In this document: positions 11,401-19,350 of the stretch, piece after piece
How positions within the stretch are numbered: position 1 is the stretch's first letter
Layout of the letters: each line of letters opens with the position of its first letter
Assembly: GCF_022829685.1 (NCBI RefSeq)
Contig: NZ_JAKSYE010000028.1
Coordinates: forward strand, 1 to 64,000
Length of the DNA stretch: 64,000 nt
Direction: 5' to 3'
Origin: Methylobacterium sp. E-045
GTDB lineage: Bacteria; Pseudomonadota; Alphaproteobacteria; Rhizobiales; Beijerinckiaceae
Translations under genes and position numbers: made by a program
Notes under the pieces: generated by a model
The model's input: only the letters and a program-made list of their open reading frames with translations
Database searches by the model: none
Told to the model about the DNA's origin: nothing

Positions 11401-11538
11401 GACGACCGTATCCTCTATGACCACGAGACGGGCGCGCTCTCCTACGATGCGTATGGCAGCGGCACCGCCGATGCGATGCGCTTCGCCGTCCTGACCAACA
11501 AGGCGGATCTCGGCCACCTCGACATCTTCGTGGTCTGA
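8491..11538 (+). CDS. Secreted fusion protease: pepsin-like aspartic domain + serralysin (M10B) zinc domain + RTX repeats
   Basis: This 1015-residue protein has three parts. Residues about 60-400 look like a bilobal pepsin-family domain: QVDTGSW (Asp97), flap-like YKTGSLEYSSDGTVESG (Tyr125), MLGIGF (178-183), LFDTGT (Asp280), and a final strand pair NTGAHFFRDHSYVYDADHG. The two Asp are 183 residues apart, the same as Asp32 and Asp215 of pepsin. Residues about 408-600 are a serralysin domain with zinc site HEIGHVLGLGH (from His530) and Met-turn SVMSY (Met566). Residues about 690-930 hold degenerate RTX calcium repeats (GGSGRDTIVGNG, GGAGDDTYIV, GGSGSDVSRG), followed by a DRITDFTVGEDRIRLDD type I secretion tail. 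There is no Sec signal. The start is 8491 (coupled ATG) or the in-frame TTG at 8410. No secretion genes are adjacent. Confidence 0.9.
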   Translation: MTTPPPNSQVLVPLYTALPPPPGAETGNTPPDYRPLETAGLQNGLFAHVSVVGIAGTDGQPVPAALSQTRPATHSTPDATHMTGVEVPPATGTFQVDTGSWATVLPQALVEAAVGAIDWTLYPQYKTGSLEYSSDGTVESGHWVPLILAFPDATLPDGSVPTTTVTALVRGGDSKTHMLGIGFNTGYATNVVGTTLTSANNAVLNLAEMKSGEMAHSYMIDGQGMHLGWSLGDGDAGWTVQALDEAPSTPLAGSPQDWLSPTGTVVIDGRVHNGMDLLFDTGTPEAFVHYPGITKPGHLMPDGSILSVTVPGANGAATSYGFVLGDEGAETPSNVWENRAFHGSESFMNTGAHFFRDHSYVYDADHGLVAFRTDGAPVSPTMTEEVSFINGLSPDGTLTDVSFAGWEGRTAHKWGAPTAGTGAMVTYAFDPDSSFSANEQATVLRAFATWSGVADVRFVAAASSTGADVLIHRGNDGRADTSNTSSRGSGSTLGTPQSQVVVSIDTSRHGFDLSGSLHEAAGYGFGTIVHEIGHVLGLGHGGPYNGNVDPATQQFSAYDDREWSVMSYIDWTQAEDAKYRANDALAGTDWGRADGETRKSSQSLMQLDILAIQQLYGAASPADTPFSGGQTYGFNSSIAGPLEKIYDFSLNTQPVLTLYNEGRHNSLDLSGFAKAAFVDLRSGAISSVAGLTNNIAIAQGTVIETAIGGSGRDTIVGNGAANLLDGGDRSDFLYGLTGGDTYIVDTRADRVFELAHQGYDRVLAEVGYALGTGQSIEFLAARDATATDALKLVGNEINQVLRGNAGDNVLNGKGGTDSLHGGAGDDTYIVDRHADRVFETGGEGRDTVVASASYALAAGQEIEVLKLAVSTGTARLHLAGNAFDNLLRGNEGANTLDGGSGSDVSRGMGGRDVFAFSTTLGAGNVDRITDFTVGEDRIRLDDAIFAALAPGRLAAGAFKDLGVPGARLDADDRILYDHETGALSYDAYGSGTADAMRFAVLTNKADLGHLDIFVV

Positions 11539-11770
11539 TCCGGGGGCCGGCCCCGTCGCGCAAGGCAGAAGCCAGGACGGGGCCTAAGACGGCGTCGAGA
11601 CGGGAGCTGGCCCGCGCCACTCCGCGTCGACCGTACCGACCCCGTCTGCCGGAAGCGCCGCGGTCGCCCCGTCAGACCCGGCCCCGGTGATCGGTGACGG
11701 TCACTCCGATGACGATGCGCGGGCCGTCGGCGCGGGTGGTCACGATGTGGGGGGGCCGGGGCTTGCGGGA

Positions 11771-12733
11771 TCAGGTGCGCGGCGGGGTCCAGACGGCGTC
11801 ACGCACCTGGATGGCGCGGGGGATGAGCCCGAGACGGTGGAAGCGGTCCGCCGTCGCCTGTTGTCCCGACAGGATCGCGTCGGTGAGGGGCCGGACCCCG
11901 AAACGGGTGCGGTCCGCCGCGACCTTCTGGATCTCGTAGGGGATGCCCGTCACGGCGTTCAGCGCCTTGGCGACCTCGTCGCGGTGCCCGTCGGCCCAGG
12001 CCGCCGCCTCGGAGAGCCCCGCCAGGCTCTGGACGATGACGTCCGGATGCTGGTCGGCGAAGGTTCGGTTGGCCAGGAAATAGGCCGACACGTCGAGGGT
12101 CTCGCCGGAGGTCGTCAGCACCCTGGTCTTGTTCCGCGCCTGCGCGACGGCGAAATAGGGATCCCAGATCGACCACGCGTCGACACTGTCGTTCGCGAAG
12201 GCCGAGCCGGCATCCGCCGGCGTCAGGTAGGCGGGCGTGATGTCCGAAAAGGTCAGGCCGGCCTTCTCCAGGGCGGCGATGATGAGGTTGTGCGCACTCG
12301 TGCCGCGACCGAACGCGACCTTCTTGCCCTTCAGCTCGGCGACCGACCGGATCGGCGACGCCTCCTTGACCAGGATCGCCTCACCGTCGCCGGAGGGCGC
12401 CGCGGCGCTGACATAGACGAGGTTGCCGCCCGCCGCCTGCGAGAAGATCGGCGGGGCGTCACCGGTATAGCCGAAATCGATGCTGCCCGCGCTCAGGGCT
12501 TCGAGCAGGGGAGGCCCGGCCTGGAACTCGACCCACTGCACCTTGGTCCCCTGCGCGGCCAGGCGCTTCTCGATCACCCCCTGCTGCCGGGCGACGACGA
12601 TGAGACCGATCTTCTGGTAACCGATCCGGAACTCCTTCGGCGCGGCCTGCGCGGCGACGGCGCCGGTGAGGGCGGCGAGGCCGGCTCCGAGCGCGAGGAG
12701 CAGGCTCGGCACGCGGCGTCTGGTGATCGTCAC
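11771..12733 (-). CDS. ssuA: Sulfonate ABC transporter substrate-binding protein (SsuA-like)
   Basis: This is a 320-residue periplasmic binding protein with an N-terminal signal peptide ([21 protein letters not shown]). The mature part starts KEFRIGYQKIGLIVVARQQG, typical of SsuA proteins that bind aliphatic sulfonates. Also seen are DFGYTGDAPPIFSQAAG, KVAFGRGTSAHNLI and DAWSIWDPYFA, all standard for this family. No permease or ATPase gene is adjacent on its strand, so it may use the transporter at 15530-17328 or one elsewhere. It is 18 bp downstream of an OsmC gene and probably co-transcribed with it. Exact substrate unknown. Confidence 0.9.
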   Translation of the reverse strand: MTITRRRVPSLLLALGAGLAALTGAVAAQAAPKEFRIGYQKIGLIVVARQQGVIEKRLAAQGTKVQWVEFQAGPPLLEALSAGSIDFGYTGDAPPIFSQAAGGNLVYVSAAAPSGDGEAILVKEASPIRSVAELKGKKVAFGRGTSAHNLIIAALEKAGLTFSDITPAYLTPADAGSAFANDSVDAWSIWDPYFAVAQARNKTRVLTTSGETLDVSAYFLANRTFADQHPDVIVQSLAGLSEAAAWADGHRDEVAKALNAVTGIPYEIQKVAADRTRFGVRPLTDAILSGQQATADRFHRLGLIPRAIQVRDAVWTPPRT

Positions 12734-12751
12734 GGATTGATCTCCCTTGTG

Positions 12752-13297
12752 TCATGCATCCGCCCGGCGAACCGGTGCGGCATCGGTGAAGCGGCCGCTC
12801 ACGCCCTGAGGCAGGCGCAAGAGGTTGAGGATGGGGCAGGCCTTCTCGACCCGCGCGTGGAGCACCGCGATCCGGGCCGGATCGGCCGGCGACTCGAGAC
12901 GCACCTCGTAGGACAGGTCATGGGGATGGACGGGGACGTCCTCGTACCCCTCGGCGCCGGCACGGGGATCGAAGGTCCCCGAGACCTCCACCTCCAGGGA
13001 CGTGATCGGCACGTCCTGAAGGGCGGCCTGGATCAGCACCGTATGCGCGAGGCACGACCCGAGGACCCCGAGCTGCAGTTCGGGCGAACTCGGCCCGAGA
13101 TCGAAACCGGCGAGGTCGGGACCGCTATCGCTGACGATGGCGTGCCGGCGGATCCCGATTCGGCGAACGCCGCTGCCGCCTTCCACCGTCGCGCGTGCCG
13201 CCAGGGACACGGCGGAGACCGCGCCTTCGCGAATTCGCTTGGTGCGGAGGTCGAGCGCGCGACGCTTCTCCACGAGATACGAGTCTATGTCGCCCAT
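12752..13297 (-). CDS. OsmC-family peroxiredoxin-like protein
   Basis: This 181-residue protein has the two conserved OsmC cysteines: GSCLAHTVLIQA (about residue 85) and KACPILNLLRLP (about residue 155). Family members reduce organic hydroperoxides in the cytoplasm through this Cys pair. The start at 13297 (MGDIDSYLVEKRRAL) is chosen because upstream codons encode unrelated low-complexity sequence. It lies immediately upstream of the ssuA-like gene on the same strand. OsmC proteins are common in sulfur-starvation clusters, so it may act on sulfur intermediates. That role is inference. Confidence 0.85.
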   Translation of the reverse strand: MGDIDSYLVEKRRALDLRTKRIREGAVSAVSLAARATVEGGSGVRRIGIRRHAIVSDSGPDLAGFDLGPSSPELQLGVLGSCLAHTVLIQAALQDVPITSLEVEVSGTFDPRAGAEGYEDVPVHPHDLSYEVRLESPADPARIAVLHARVEKACPILNLLRLPQGVSGRFTDAAPVRRADA

Positions 13298-13755
13298 CGG
13301 CCCGCCGCCCCGTCGATGACGGACCGGGCAGGCCCGGCTTCGTCTTGTGAAGACGCTTGTATAGTCCGACAGCGACAGAATGAGCTTCCGTTGTTCTTGC
13401 AAAGGCGGGAACGCCATTCCGACTTTCGTGTGCGCCGTGGCTTTTCCTCGCCTTCATGCCGGACCCGCGCCGCATGGAGGCGCGTGGCTCGCTGTCCACG
13501 GGCCGGACGCGGGACGCTCCTACCGTCCAAGGGGGAGCCGGGACGCATGCGACATGGAGGCGAGGAACCCTGTCGGGGTGGAGCGCCGACCATGCAGCGG
13601 GAGCAGCATCCCGAAGAAATGGAATTTCATCACCGTCACCGAATGCAGAACGATTACCTTCGCCGCCTTGGAAATACAGCATACCAGTCAGGACGAGCTC
13701 GGCTATAACGTCACCATAGTGAGCAATGCGACGCGTCGGCGTCGGGGAGGATGGC
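13298..13755. other. Intergenic region with a dispersed-repeat remnant
   Basis: About 460 bp separate the divergent OsmC and metallo-hydrolase genes. Around 13385-13440 the minus strand would encode NGVPAFARTTE. That resembles the WIPAFAGMT-type spurious peptide common in dispersed intergenic repeats of Proteobacteria, so this is probably a decayed repeat. The rest holds promoters but no gene I can support. Confidence 0.4.
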
Positions 13756-14874
13756 ATGGCCCGAGAAATCGACAGGCGGGGCTTTCTGAGAGCCTCGGCG
13801 GCCTTTGCCGCGGGCGCGACCGCGGGGTTCTCCTGCATCGAGATCGCGAATGCCGCAGGCATCGACGTGCCGACGGTGGACAGGCTCAGCCTGCGCGTGC
13901 TGATCGATTCCTCCCACGACCAGTTCCTCAAGCCGGCGACGGTGCAGGGCGTCGTCCACCAGCCGCCCGGCAACGGGCGCGGCAGCGACTACCGCAAGGT
14001 CCTGCACAACCAATGGGGCCTGTCGCTCTTCGTGGAATCGCAGCGCGCGGAGGAGGCGCGGACGATCCTGCTCGATTTCGGCTACAGCCCCGACGCGCTC
14101 CTGAACAACATCGAGATCCTGCAGGTCGACCCGTCCAGGATCGACGCCCTCATCGTCAGCCACGGCCATCACGACCATTACGGCGGCCTCAACGGGTTCC
14201 TGGACAAGTACCGCGCCTCGCTCCCCGCCGACCTGACGCTCTATGCCGGCGGCGAGGACAATTTCTGTCACCGCGTCAGCCCGAGCAAGGTGCAGGGGCA
14301 GTTCACGGATTTCGGCCAGCTCGACCGGCGCGAACTGACGGCGCAGAAGATCAGGACCGTCCTGTGCGAGACGCCCACGGTGGTGGCCGGGCACGCCTTC
14401 ACCACCGGCCAGATCAAGCGTTCCTCCATCGAGCGCATCCTGCCCAACACCTTCGTGGAGCGCGGGATCAAGGACGGTCTCGGCTGCGATGCCACCCATT
14501 ATTCGCCGGCCGAACTGCAGGGACAGATCATTCCCGACGAGCATGTCCACGAACACGCGACCTGCTTCAACGTGAAGGGCAAGGGCCTCGTCGTCATCAG
14601 CTCCTGCGGCCATGTGGGGATCGTCAATTCGGTGCGGCAGGCGCAGGCCGTCTCGGGCGTCGAGAAGGTCCACGCCATCGTCGGCGGGTTCCATCTCGGG
14701 CCGGCGCCGAAGGATTATCTCACCCAGATCGTCGCCGAGATTCGAAAGCTCGACCCCGACGTGGTCATCCCGATGCATTGCAGCGGCCTCAACTTCGCCC
14801 TGGAAGCCCAGGCGCAGATGCCCGCCAACGTGATCGTGCCGACCACGGGCAGCCGTCTCACCTTCGGTGCGTAG
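13756..14874 (+). CDS. Tat-exported metallo-beta-lactamase-fold hydrolase
   Basis: The product has 372 residues. It starts with a twin-arginine signal (DRRGFLRASAAFAAGATAG), so it is folded before export to the periplasm. The metal site is clear: SHGHHDHYGG near residue 135, ISSCGHVGIVN near 285 and PMHCSG near 345. Together with the IDSSHDQFLKP opening, this fits the COG1237 branch (dihydropterin-aminobenzene phosphate synthase-like hydrolases). The true substrate is unknown. The start at 13756 has GGGAGGA upstream, which the ATG at 13726 lacks. The stop overlaps the start of the SCO gene by 8 bp, so the two are co-translated. Confidence 0.85.
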   Translation: MAREIDRRGFLRASAAFAAGATAGFSCIEIANAAGIDVPTVDRLSLRVLIDSSHDQFLKPATVQGVVHQPPGNGRGSDYRKVLHNQWGLSLFVESQRAEEARTILLDFGYSPDALLNNIEILQVDPSRIDALIVSHGHHDHYGGLNGFLDKYRASLPADLTLYAGGEDNFCHRVSPSKVQGQFTDFGQLDRRELTAQKIRTVLCETPTVVAGHAFTTGQIKRSSIERILPNTFVERGIKDGLGCDATHYSPAELQGQIIPDEHVHEHATCFNVKGKGLVVISSCGHVGIVNSVRQAQAVSGVEKVHAIVGGFHLGPAPKDYLTQIVAEIRKLDPDVVIPMHCSGLNFALEAQAQMPANVIVPTTGSRLTFGA

Positions 14875-15514
14875 GTCCAAAGCCGCGGCGCTGCTCCTGT
14901 CCCTCCTGGCCTGGCACCCCATGGCGCCGGCCAAAGGCGCGGAGCCAGTCAAGGGCACGGAGCCGGCGCGACGCTCGGCGGCGGAGCTGATGGACGTGCT
15001 GATGTGGAACCGCGAGCCGGTGGGCGGGCCCTTCACCCTCGTCGATCACGAGGGACGCACACGCACGGAGGCCGACTTTCGCGGCAAGCTCCTCCTCGTC
15101 TATTTCGGCTACACCTCGTGCCCCGATATCTGCCCGACCGACCTCATGGAGATCGCGCGTGCGCTCACCCTGCTGGGCGCGGAGGCCGATTCGGTCCAGC
15201 CGCTGTTCGTCACCCTCGATCCGGAGCGGGACACGGTCGCGCATCTCGCCGAATACGTCCCGAACTTCTCACCCCGGCTCGTCGGCCTGACGGGCGATCC
15301 TGCGGCCATCCGTCAGGCCGCCGATGCCTACCGGGTGTTCTTCGAGGCGGGAGCGGGGACGAACGGTGACAGGACGATCGACCACTCGGCCTTCATCTAC
15401 CTGATGGACCGGTCGGGGGCCTATCTCGGCTTCTTCCCGCCGGGCACCTCGGCCGAACGGATGCTGACGATCATCCGGCCGCATCTCGGGGGCCTGCCCG
15501 TTCCGCCGCGATGA
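14867..15514 (+). CDS. SCO1/SenC family copper-binding protein
   Basis: This 215-residue protein starts at GTG and has an N-terminal membrane anchor or signal (AALLLSLLAWHPMAPA). The thioredoxin-like domain carries the copper ligands: GYTSCPDICPTDLMEI (Cys pair) near residue 85 and the distal His in TIDHSAFIYLMD near 175. SCO proteins deliver copper to cytochrome oxidase CuA or keep thiols reduced in the periplasm. Here it is coupled to a periplasmic metallo-hydrolase, away from oxidase genes, so it may service that enzyme or another cuproprotein. It converges on the permease gene, with only 15 bp between stops. Confidence 0.9.
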   Translation: MRRSKAAALLLSLLAWHPMAPAKGAEPVKGTEPARRSAAELMDVLMWNREPVGGPFTLVDHEGRTRTEADFRGKLLLVYFGYTSCPDICPTDLMEIARALTLLGAEADSVQPLFVTLDPERDTVAHLAEYVPNFSPRLVGLTGDPAAIRQAADAYRVFFEAGAGTNGDRTIDHSAFIYLMDRSGAYLGFFPPGTSAERMLTIIRPHLGGLPVPPR

Positions 15515-15529
15515 AAGACCGCCCGACGA

Positions 15530-16420
15530 TCATCGCGCCATGCCCCAGCGCCGCACGGTGAGCCGTTCGAAGGCCGCGAACACGACGTTCTCGATGACGA
15601 GGCCGATGACGACGACGAGGACGAGACCGGCGAAGACGCGGTCGGTGTAGAGTTCGTTGCGGTTCTGGAAGATGTACCAGCCGAGGCCGCCGCGCCCCGA
15701 GGAGGCACCGAAGACGAGCTCGGCCGCGATCAGCGTGCGCCAGGCAAAGGCCCATCCGATCTTGAGGCCGGACAGGATCGCCGGCAGGGCGGCCGGGATG
15801 AGGATCTGGATCACGTAGGACGGGCCGCGCAGGCCGTAGTTGCGACCGGCCATGCGCAAGGTTTCGGGCACGCCCTGGAAGCCCGCATAGGTGTTGAGCG
15901 CCATCGGCCACAGCACCGAATGGATCAGGACGAAGATCAGGCTGCCGGAACCGAGGCCGAACCAGAGCAGGGCCAGCGGCAGAAGGGCGATCGCCGGCAG
16001 CGGGTTGAACATCGCCGTCAGGGTCGAGAGCAGGTCGCGGCCGAACTGGGTCGAGACGGCAAGGGTGGTCAGCAGGAAGGCCAGGACGATGCCGCAGACG
16101 TAGCCCTGCAGCAGCACGACGAGGGAGATCCGCACCCGGTCCAGCAGCTCGCCGTTCACGAGGCCTTCCACCAGGGCGGACATCGTGGCGCCGAAACCGG
16201 GCAGCAGCAGGTCGTTGTCCTGCCAGCGCGCCAGCCCCTCCCAGACGAGGACAAGGGCGACGATGATCAGGCCCTTGCGCAGCCAATCCTGCTGCCAGAG
16301 CCGGGTCGAGAACGGCAGCACCCGCTCCACCGGTGCTTCCAAGAAGGGGGCGAGCACATGGTCGTATTCGGGACGGATCGGCGGCACGAGGGGCCGGCCG
16401 GCGAGACTGGCGTCGCTCAT
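15530..16420 (-). CDS. ABC transporter permease, nitrate/sulfonate/taurine type
   Basis: This 296-residue integral membrane protein has about six hydrophobic segments. The first is around residues 48-65 (LIIVALVLVWEGLARW). The EAA loop that contacts the ATPase is AGRNYGLRGPSYVIQILIPA near residue 195. It is of the SsuC/TauC/NrtB type. The start overlaps the upstream ATPase stop by 4 bp (ATGA), marking one translational unit: binding protein (18370), ATPase, permease. The substrate is probably an organosulfur anion, from context. Confidence 0.9.
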   Translation of the reverse strand: MSDASLAGRPLVPPIRPEYDHVLAPFLEAPVERVLPFSTRLWQQDWLRKGLIIVALVLVWEGLARWQDNDLLLPGFGATMSALVEGLVNGELLDRVRISLVVLLQGYVCGIVLAFLLTTLAVSTQFGRDLLSTLTAMFNPLPAIALLPLALLWFGLGSGSLIFVLIHSVLWPMALNTYAGFQGVPETLRMAGRNYGLRGPSYVIQILIPAALPAILSGLKIGWAFAWRTLIAAELVFGASSGRGGLGWYIFQNRNELYTDRVFAGLVLVVVIGLVIENVVFAAFERLTVRRWGMAR

Positions 16421-17328
16421 GCGGAGGCCCTCGCGGATCCTTCGGGTTCGGGGGCGGCCTCGAACAGGCGGTCATGCAGTCGCTGCACCGCACCTTGAAA
16501 ATCACGGCTGCCGATGCTGGTCAGATCGAAGGCATGGCTGTTGATCTCGGCCCGCACCCGGCCCGGATGGGGCGAGAGCAGCGCCACCCGGTTGCCGACC
16601 ACGAGGGCCTCCTCGATGGAATGGGTGACGAAGAGCAGGGTGAAGCGGGCCTCGTCCCAGAGGGCCAGCAACTCCTCCTGCATCCGGCGCCGGGTCAGGG
16701 CGTCGAGGGCCGCGAAGGGCTCGTCCATCATCAGAACCTTCGGCTGCATCGCCAGCGCCCGGGCGATCGCCACGCGCTGCTTCATGCCGCCCGATAGCTG
16801 GTGCGGGTAGCTGTCGGCGAAGGGAGTCAGCCCGACCTTGTCGATGTAGTGCCGCGCCCGCTCGGCGGCCTCGCGCCGGCCGAGGGCCCGTGCCGCGCGC
16901 AAGGGAAAGGCGACGTTCTGGGCGACCGTCTTCCAGGGCGGCAGCTGGTCGAATTCCTGGAACACGACGATGCGGTCGGGGCCGGGTTCGCGAACCGGCA
17001 CGCCGCCGAGGGTGATCTCCCCCTCCACCGGGCGGAGGAAACCGGCCGCCGCCTTGAGCAGGGTGGACTTGCCGCAGCCGGAGGGCCCGAGCAGGACGAA
17101 CCGATCTCCCTGATGGATATCGAGATCGATGCGATGGGTGGCGCGCACCACCCGCTCCGGCGTGCGGTACTCGAGGGTCACCCCCCTGATCCGCAGCAGC
17201 GGCGTCGCCTCGGCCGCGACCGGGGCATGGGCATGGGCGCGCGCCTCCTCACGCCGCGCGGATGCCCATGCGCGGGGATCGGGGAGCCCTGTGATGGAAA
17301 AGTCGGAGCGGGGAGCCGTGGAGATCAT
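16417..17328 (-). CDS. ABC transporter ATP-binding protein, nitrate/sulfonate/taurine type
   Basis: The 303-residue ATPase has Walker A GPSGCGKST, Q-loop VVFQEFDQLPPW, signature LSGGMKQRVAIARAL, Walker B VLMMDEPFAALD and switch His in VTHSIEEAL. It energises the permease encoded next to it. I start it at ATG 17328 (MISTAPRSDF), 10 bp after the binding-protein stop; a longer frame upstream overlaps that gene. The first 55 residues are an Ala/Arg-rich extension before the ATPase core, longer than usual. Confidence 0.88.
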   Translation of the reverse strand: MISTAPRSDFSITGLPDPRAWASARREEARAHAHAPVAAEATPLLRIRGVTLEYRTPERVVRATHRIDLDIHQGDRFVLLGPSGCGKSTLLKAAAGFLRPVEGEITLGGVPVREPGPDRIVVFQEFDQLPPWKTVAQNVAFPLRAARALGRREAAERARHYIDKVGLTPFADSYPHQLSGGMKQRVAIARALAMQPKVLMMDEPFAALDALTRRRMQEELLALWDEARFTLLFVTHSIEEALVVGNRVALLSPHPGRVRAEINSHAFDLTSIGSRDFQGAVQRLHDRLFEAAPEPEGSARASA

Positions 17329-17338
17329 GGCGCGCCGC

Positions 17339-18370
17339 TCAGCTGCCGTTGCTGATGCGCGGGTCATCGAAGAAGTAGTCGCCGATCGTCTTCGGCTCCG
17401 CCTTGATCGCACCGACACGGTGCATGAACTTGCCGAGACCGATCGTGTTCTCGGGCGTCACCTTGAACGACACGGCGGGATTCTTGATGATCGTCGTCAG
17501 GAGGGCCGGATCGATCTTGCTGCCGTTGATCCGAAGGTAGATCTCGGCCGCTTTCTCCGGATTCGCGGTGATGAACTTCGCGGCGTCGTCGAGGGCGCCG
17601 AGGAAGGCCGTGTAGGTCTTGGGGCTGTCCTTGTAGAACTTCTCCGTGGCGTAGAGCACGGTCGAGGAGGCCGGCCCGCCCTGGACGTCATAGGAATTGA
17701 GGACGATCCGGGCCTTCGGGTTGTCGGCGAGCTCCTGCTCCTGGAAGGGCGGGTTGCCGAAATGGCCGGAGATCTCGGTGCCGCCCTTGATGATCGCGGC
17801 GGCGGCCTCCGGATGCGGGACCGCGACGCTGATCTTGTCGAGCTTGGCGAAGTCCTTGTCGCCCCAGAGCTTCGCGGAGGCCAGCTGCAGGATGCGCGAC
17901 TGGACCGAGACGCCCACGGCCGGGACCGCGATGCGGTCCTTCTCGGTGAAGTCGGCGATGGTCTTCACGTCGGGATTGTTGGTGACGAGGTAGTAGGGGA
18001 AGTTGCCGAGCGACGCGACGCCCTTGACGTTCTGCCGTCCCCGGGTCCGGTCCCAGAGGGTGAAGAGCGGGCCGACGCCGGCACCGGCGATCTCGATGTT
18101 GCCGGACAGGAGCGCGTCGTTGACGGCCGAACCACCGGAGAGCTGGACGTACTCCACCTTGATGTCGAGGCCCGCCTGCTTGCCGTGCTTCTCGATGAGC
18201 TTCTGGTCCTCGACCACGTTGAGAAGCAGGTAGACCACGCCGAATTGCTTGGCGATGCGCAGCTGGCCCTCGTTGGCGGCGGCCGGGACGAGACCCGCCA
18301 GGGTGAGGGCGACTCCACCGAGAAGTGCCGCGGCGTTCCGGCGCGAGAGGGAAGGGCGTCGGGTCGTCAT
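17339..18370 (-). CDS. ABC transporter substrate-binding protein, NitT/TauT type
   Basis: The product has 343 residues, with a signal peptide (SRRNAAALLGGVALTLAGLVPAAA) and a periplasmic binding fold. RIAKQFGVVYLLLNVVEDQK, VQLSGGSAVNDALLSGNIEI and GGTEISGHFGNPPF are typical of the aliphatic sulfonate/nitrate/taurine binding family. The start at 18370 is the ATG directly before the signal peptide. It is the first gene of a three-gene transporter operon. A perfect 20-bp palindrome lies about 95 bp upstream. Confidence 0.9.
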   Translation of the reverse strand: MTTRRPSLSRRNAAALLGGVALTLAGLVPAAANEGQLRIAKQFGVVYLLLNVVEDQKLIEKHGKQAGLDIKVEYVQLSGGSAVNDALLSGNIEIAGAGVGPLFTLWDRTRGRQNVKGVASLGNFPYYLVTNNPDVKTIADFTEKDRIAVPAVGVSVQSRILQLASAKLWGDKDFAKLDKISVAVPHPEAAAAIIKGGTEISGHFGNPPFQEQELADNPKARIVLNSYDVQGGPASSTVLYATEKFYKDSPKTYTAFLGALDDAAKFITANPEKAAEIYLRINGSKIDPALLTTIIKNPAVSFKVTPENTIGLGKFMHRVGAIKAEPKTIGDYFFDDPRISNGS

Positions 18371-18465
18371 GGAAAACCTGCTGTCGAACTCGGACGCGGG
18401 ACGCGGCGCCGGGAAGAGAAAGTGTCCTGCGAATCTGCTCGGCGGCGCCCCCGCCGTCAATGAAA

Positions 18466-18485
18466 TCGTTCTCTTTATAGAACGA
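18466..18485. promoter_or_regulatory. Perfect 20-bp palindrome upstream of the sulfonate-type ABC operon
   Basis: TCGTTCT-CTTTAT-AGAACGA forms a 7-6-7 inverted repeat in the 314-bp gap between metI and the binding-protein gene. It is in an AT-rich stretch about 95 bp from the start codon, a suitable place for an operator. The regulator is unknown; a LysR-type sulfur regulator would be a typical candidate. Confidence 0.5.
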
Positions 18486-18684
18486 ATAAAGGAGATGATC
18501 CGTCTCTCTGACGGTCGATCTGTAGTCATTATCAATTCGTTCGCAGCAACGCGAAGAATGTTTCCGGCCGAGCGATGGGATGTCGGAGAACGTCGATTTA
18601 TCCCGTCGCACCCATCGTTCGTTTTATGGGACATTCCAAGCCGGTTGACCGACGGGTGTTCTCACGAAACCTGCCGGAGCGGGA

Positions 18685-19350
18685 TCACACCCGGCGGATG
18701 CGCCGGTTGAGACGGGCGGCCAGGCGCTCGCCGATGGTCTGCACCGCCTGGACCAGGACGATGAGCACGACGACGACGGCCAGCATCATCTCGGGTCGGA
18801 AGCGCTGGTAGCCGTAGCGGATGCCGAGATCGCCGAGGCCCCCGCCGCCGACGGCGCCGACCATGGCCGAGTAGCCGAGCAGCGACACCACCGCGAGGGT
18901 CAGGCCGAGGAGGATGCCGGGCAGCGCCTCCGGGATCAGCACCTTGCGGATGATGGTGAGCGGGCCGGCCCCGAAGGCGCGCGCCGCCTCCACCAGGCCC
19001 GCATCGACCTCGCGGATCGCCGCTTCCACGAGGCGGGCGATGAAGGGCGTCGCCGCCACCGTCAGCGGCACCGTGGCGGCCCACATCCCGATGGAGGTGC
19101 CGGCGATGAGGCGGGTGAAGGGGATGATGGCCACGACCAGGATGATGAAGGGCGTCGAGCGGGTGGCGTTGACGACGAGGCCCAGCACGCCGTTGAGCCA
19201 GGGTGCGGCGAGCAGTTCCCCGCGCCGGCTCGTGGCCAGGAAGACGCCCAGCGGAAGGCCGAACAGCGTGCCCAGACCAGCCGCCACGGCCACCATGGAC
19301 AGGGTGTCGCCGGTGGCCTGGAGCAGCAGGCGGATCATCTCAGGCGACAC
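18685..19350 (-). CDS. metI: Methionine-type ABC transporter permease MetI
   Basis: This 221-residue membrane protein has five hydrophobic segments. The sequence [20 protein letters not shown] and the EAA-loop region ([22 protein letters not shown], near residue 135) are diagnostic of MetI. It pairs with MetN, whose stop overlaps its start by 11 bp. Two MetQ-type binding proteins are encoded at 22724 and 23640. Because of the neighbouring monooxygenases, it may import methionine derivatives or other thioethers rather than methionine alone. Confidence 0.93.
   Translation of the reverse strand: MSPEMIRLLLQATGDTLSMVAVAAGLGTLFGLPLGVFLATSRRGELLAAPWLNGVLGLVVNATRSTPFIILVVAIIPFTRLIAGTSIGMWAATVPLTVAATPFIARLVEAAIREVDAGLVEAARAFGAGPLTIIRKVLIPEALPGILLGLTLAVVSLLGYSAMVGAVGGGGLGDLGIRYGYQRFRPEMMLAVVVVLIVLVQAVQTIGERLAARLNRRIRRV

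Noticed and set aside
11543-11554. GGGGCCGGCCCC after the protease gene as a terminator
   Set aside because: It has no loop and no U-tract; only a GC palindrome.
11687-13708. 673-codon plus-strand open frame
   Set aside because: Antisense to the well-supported ssuA-like and osmC genes.
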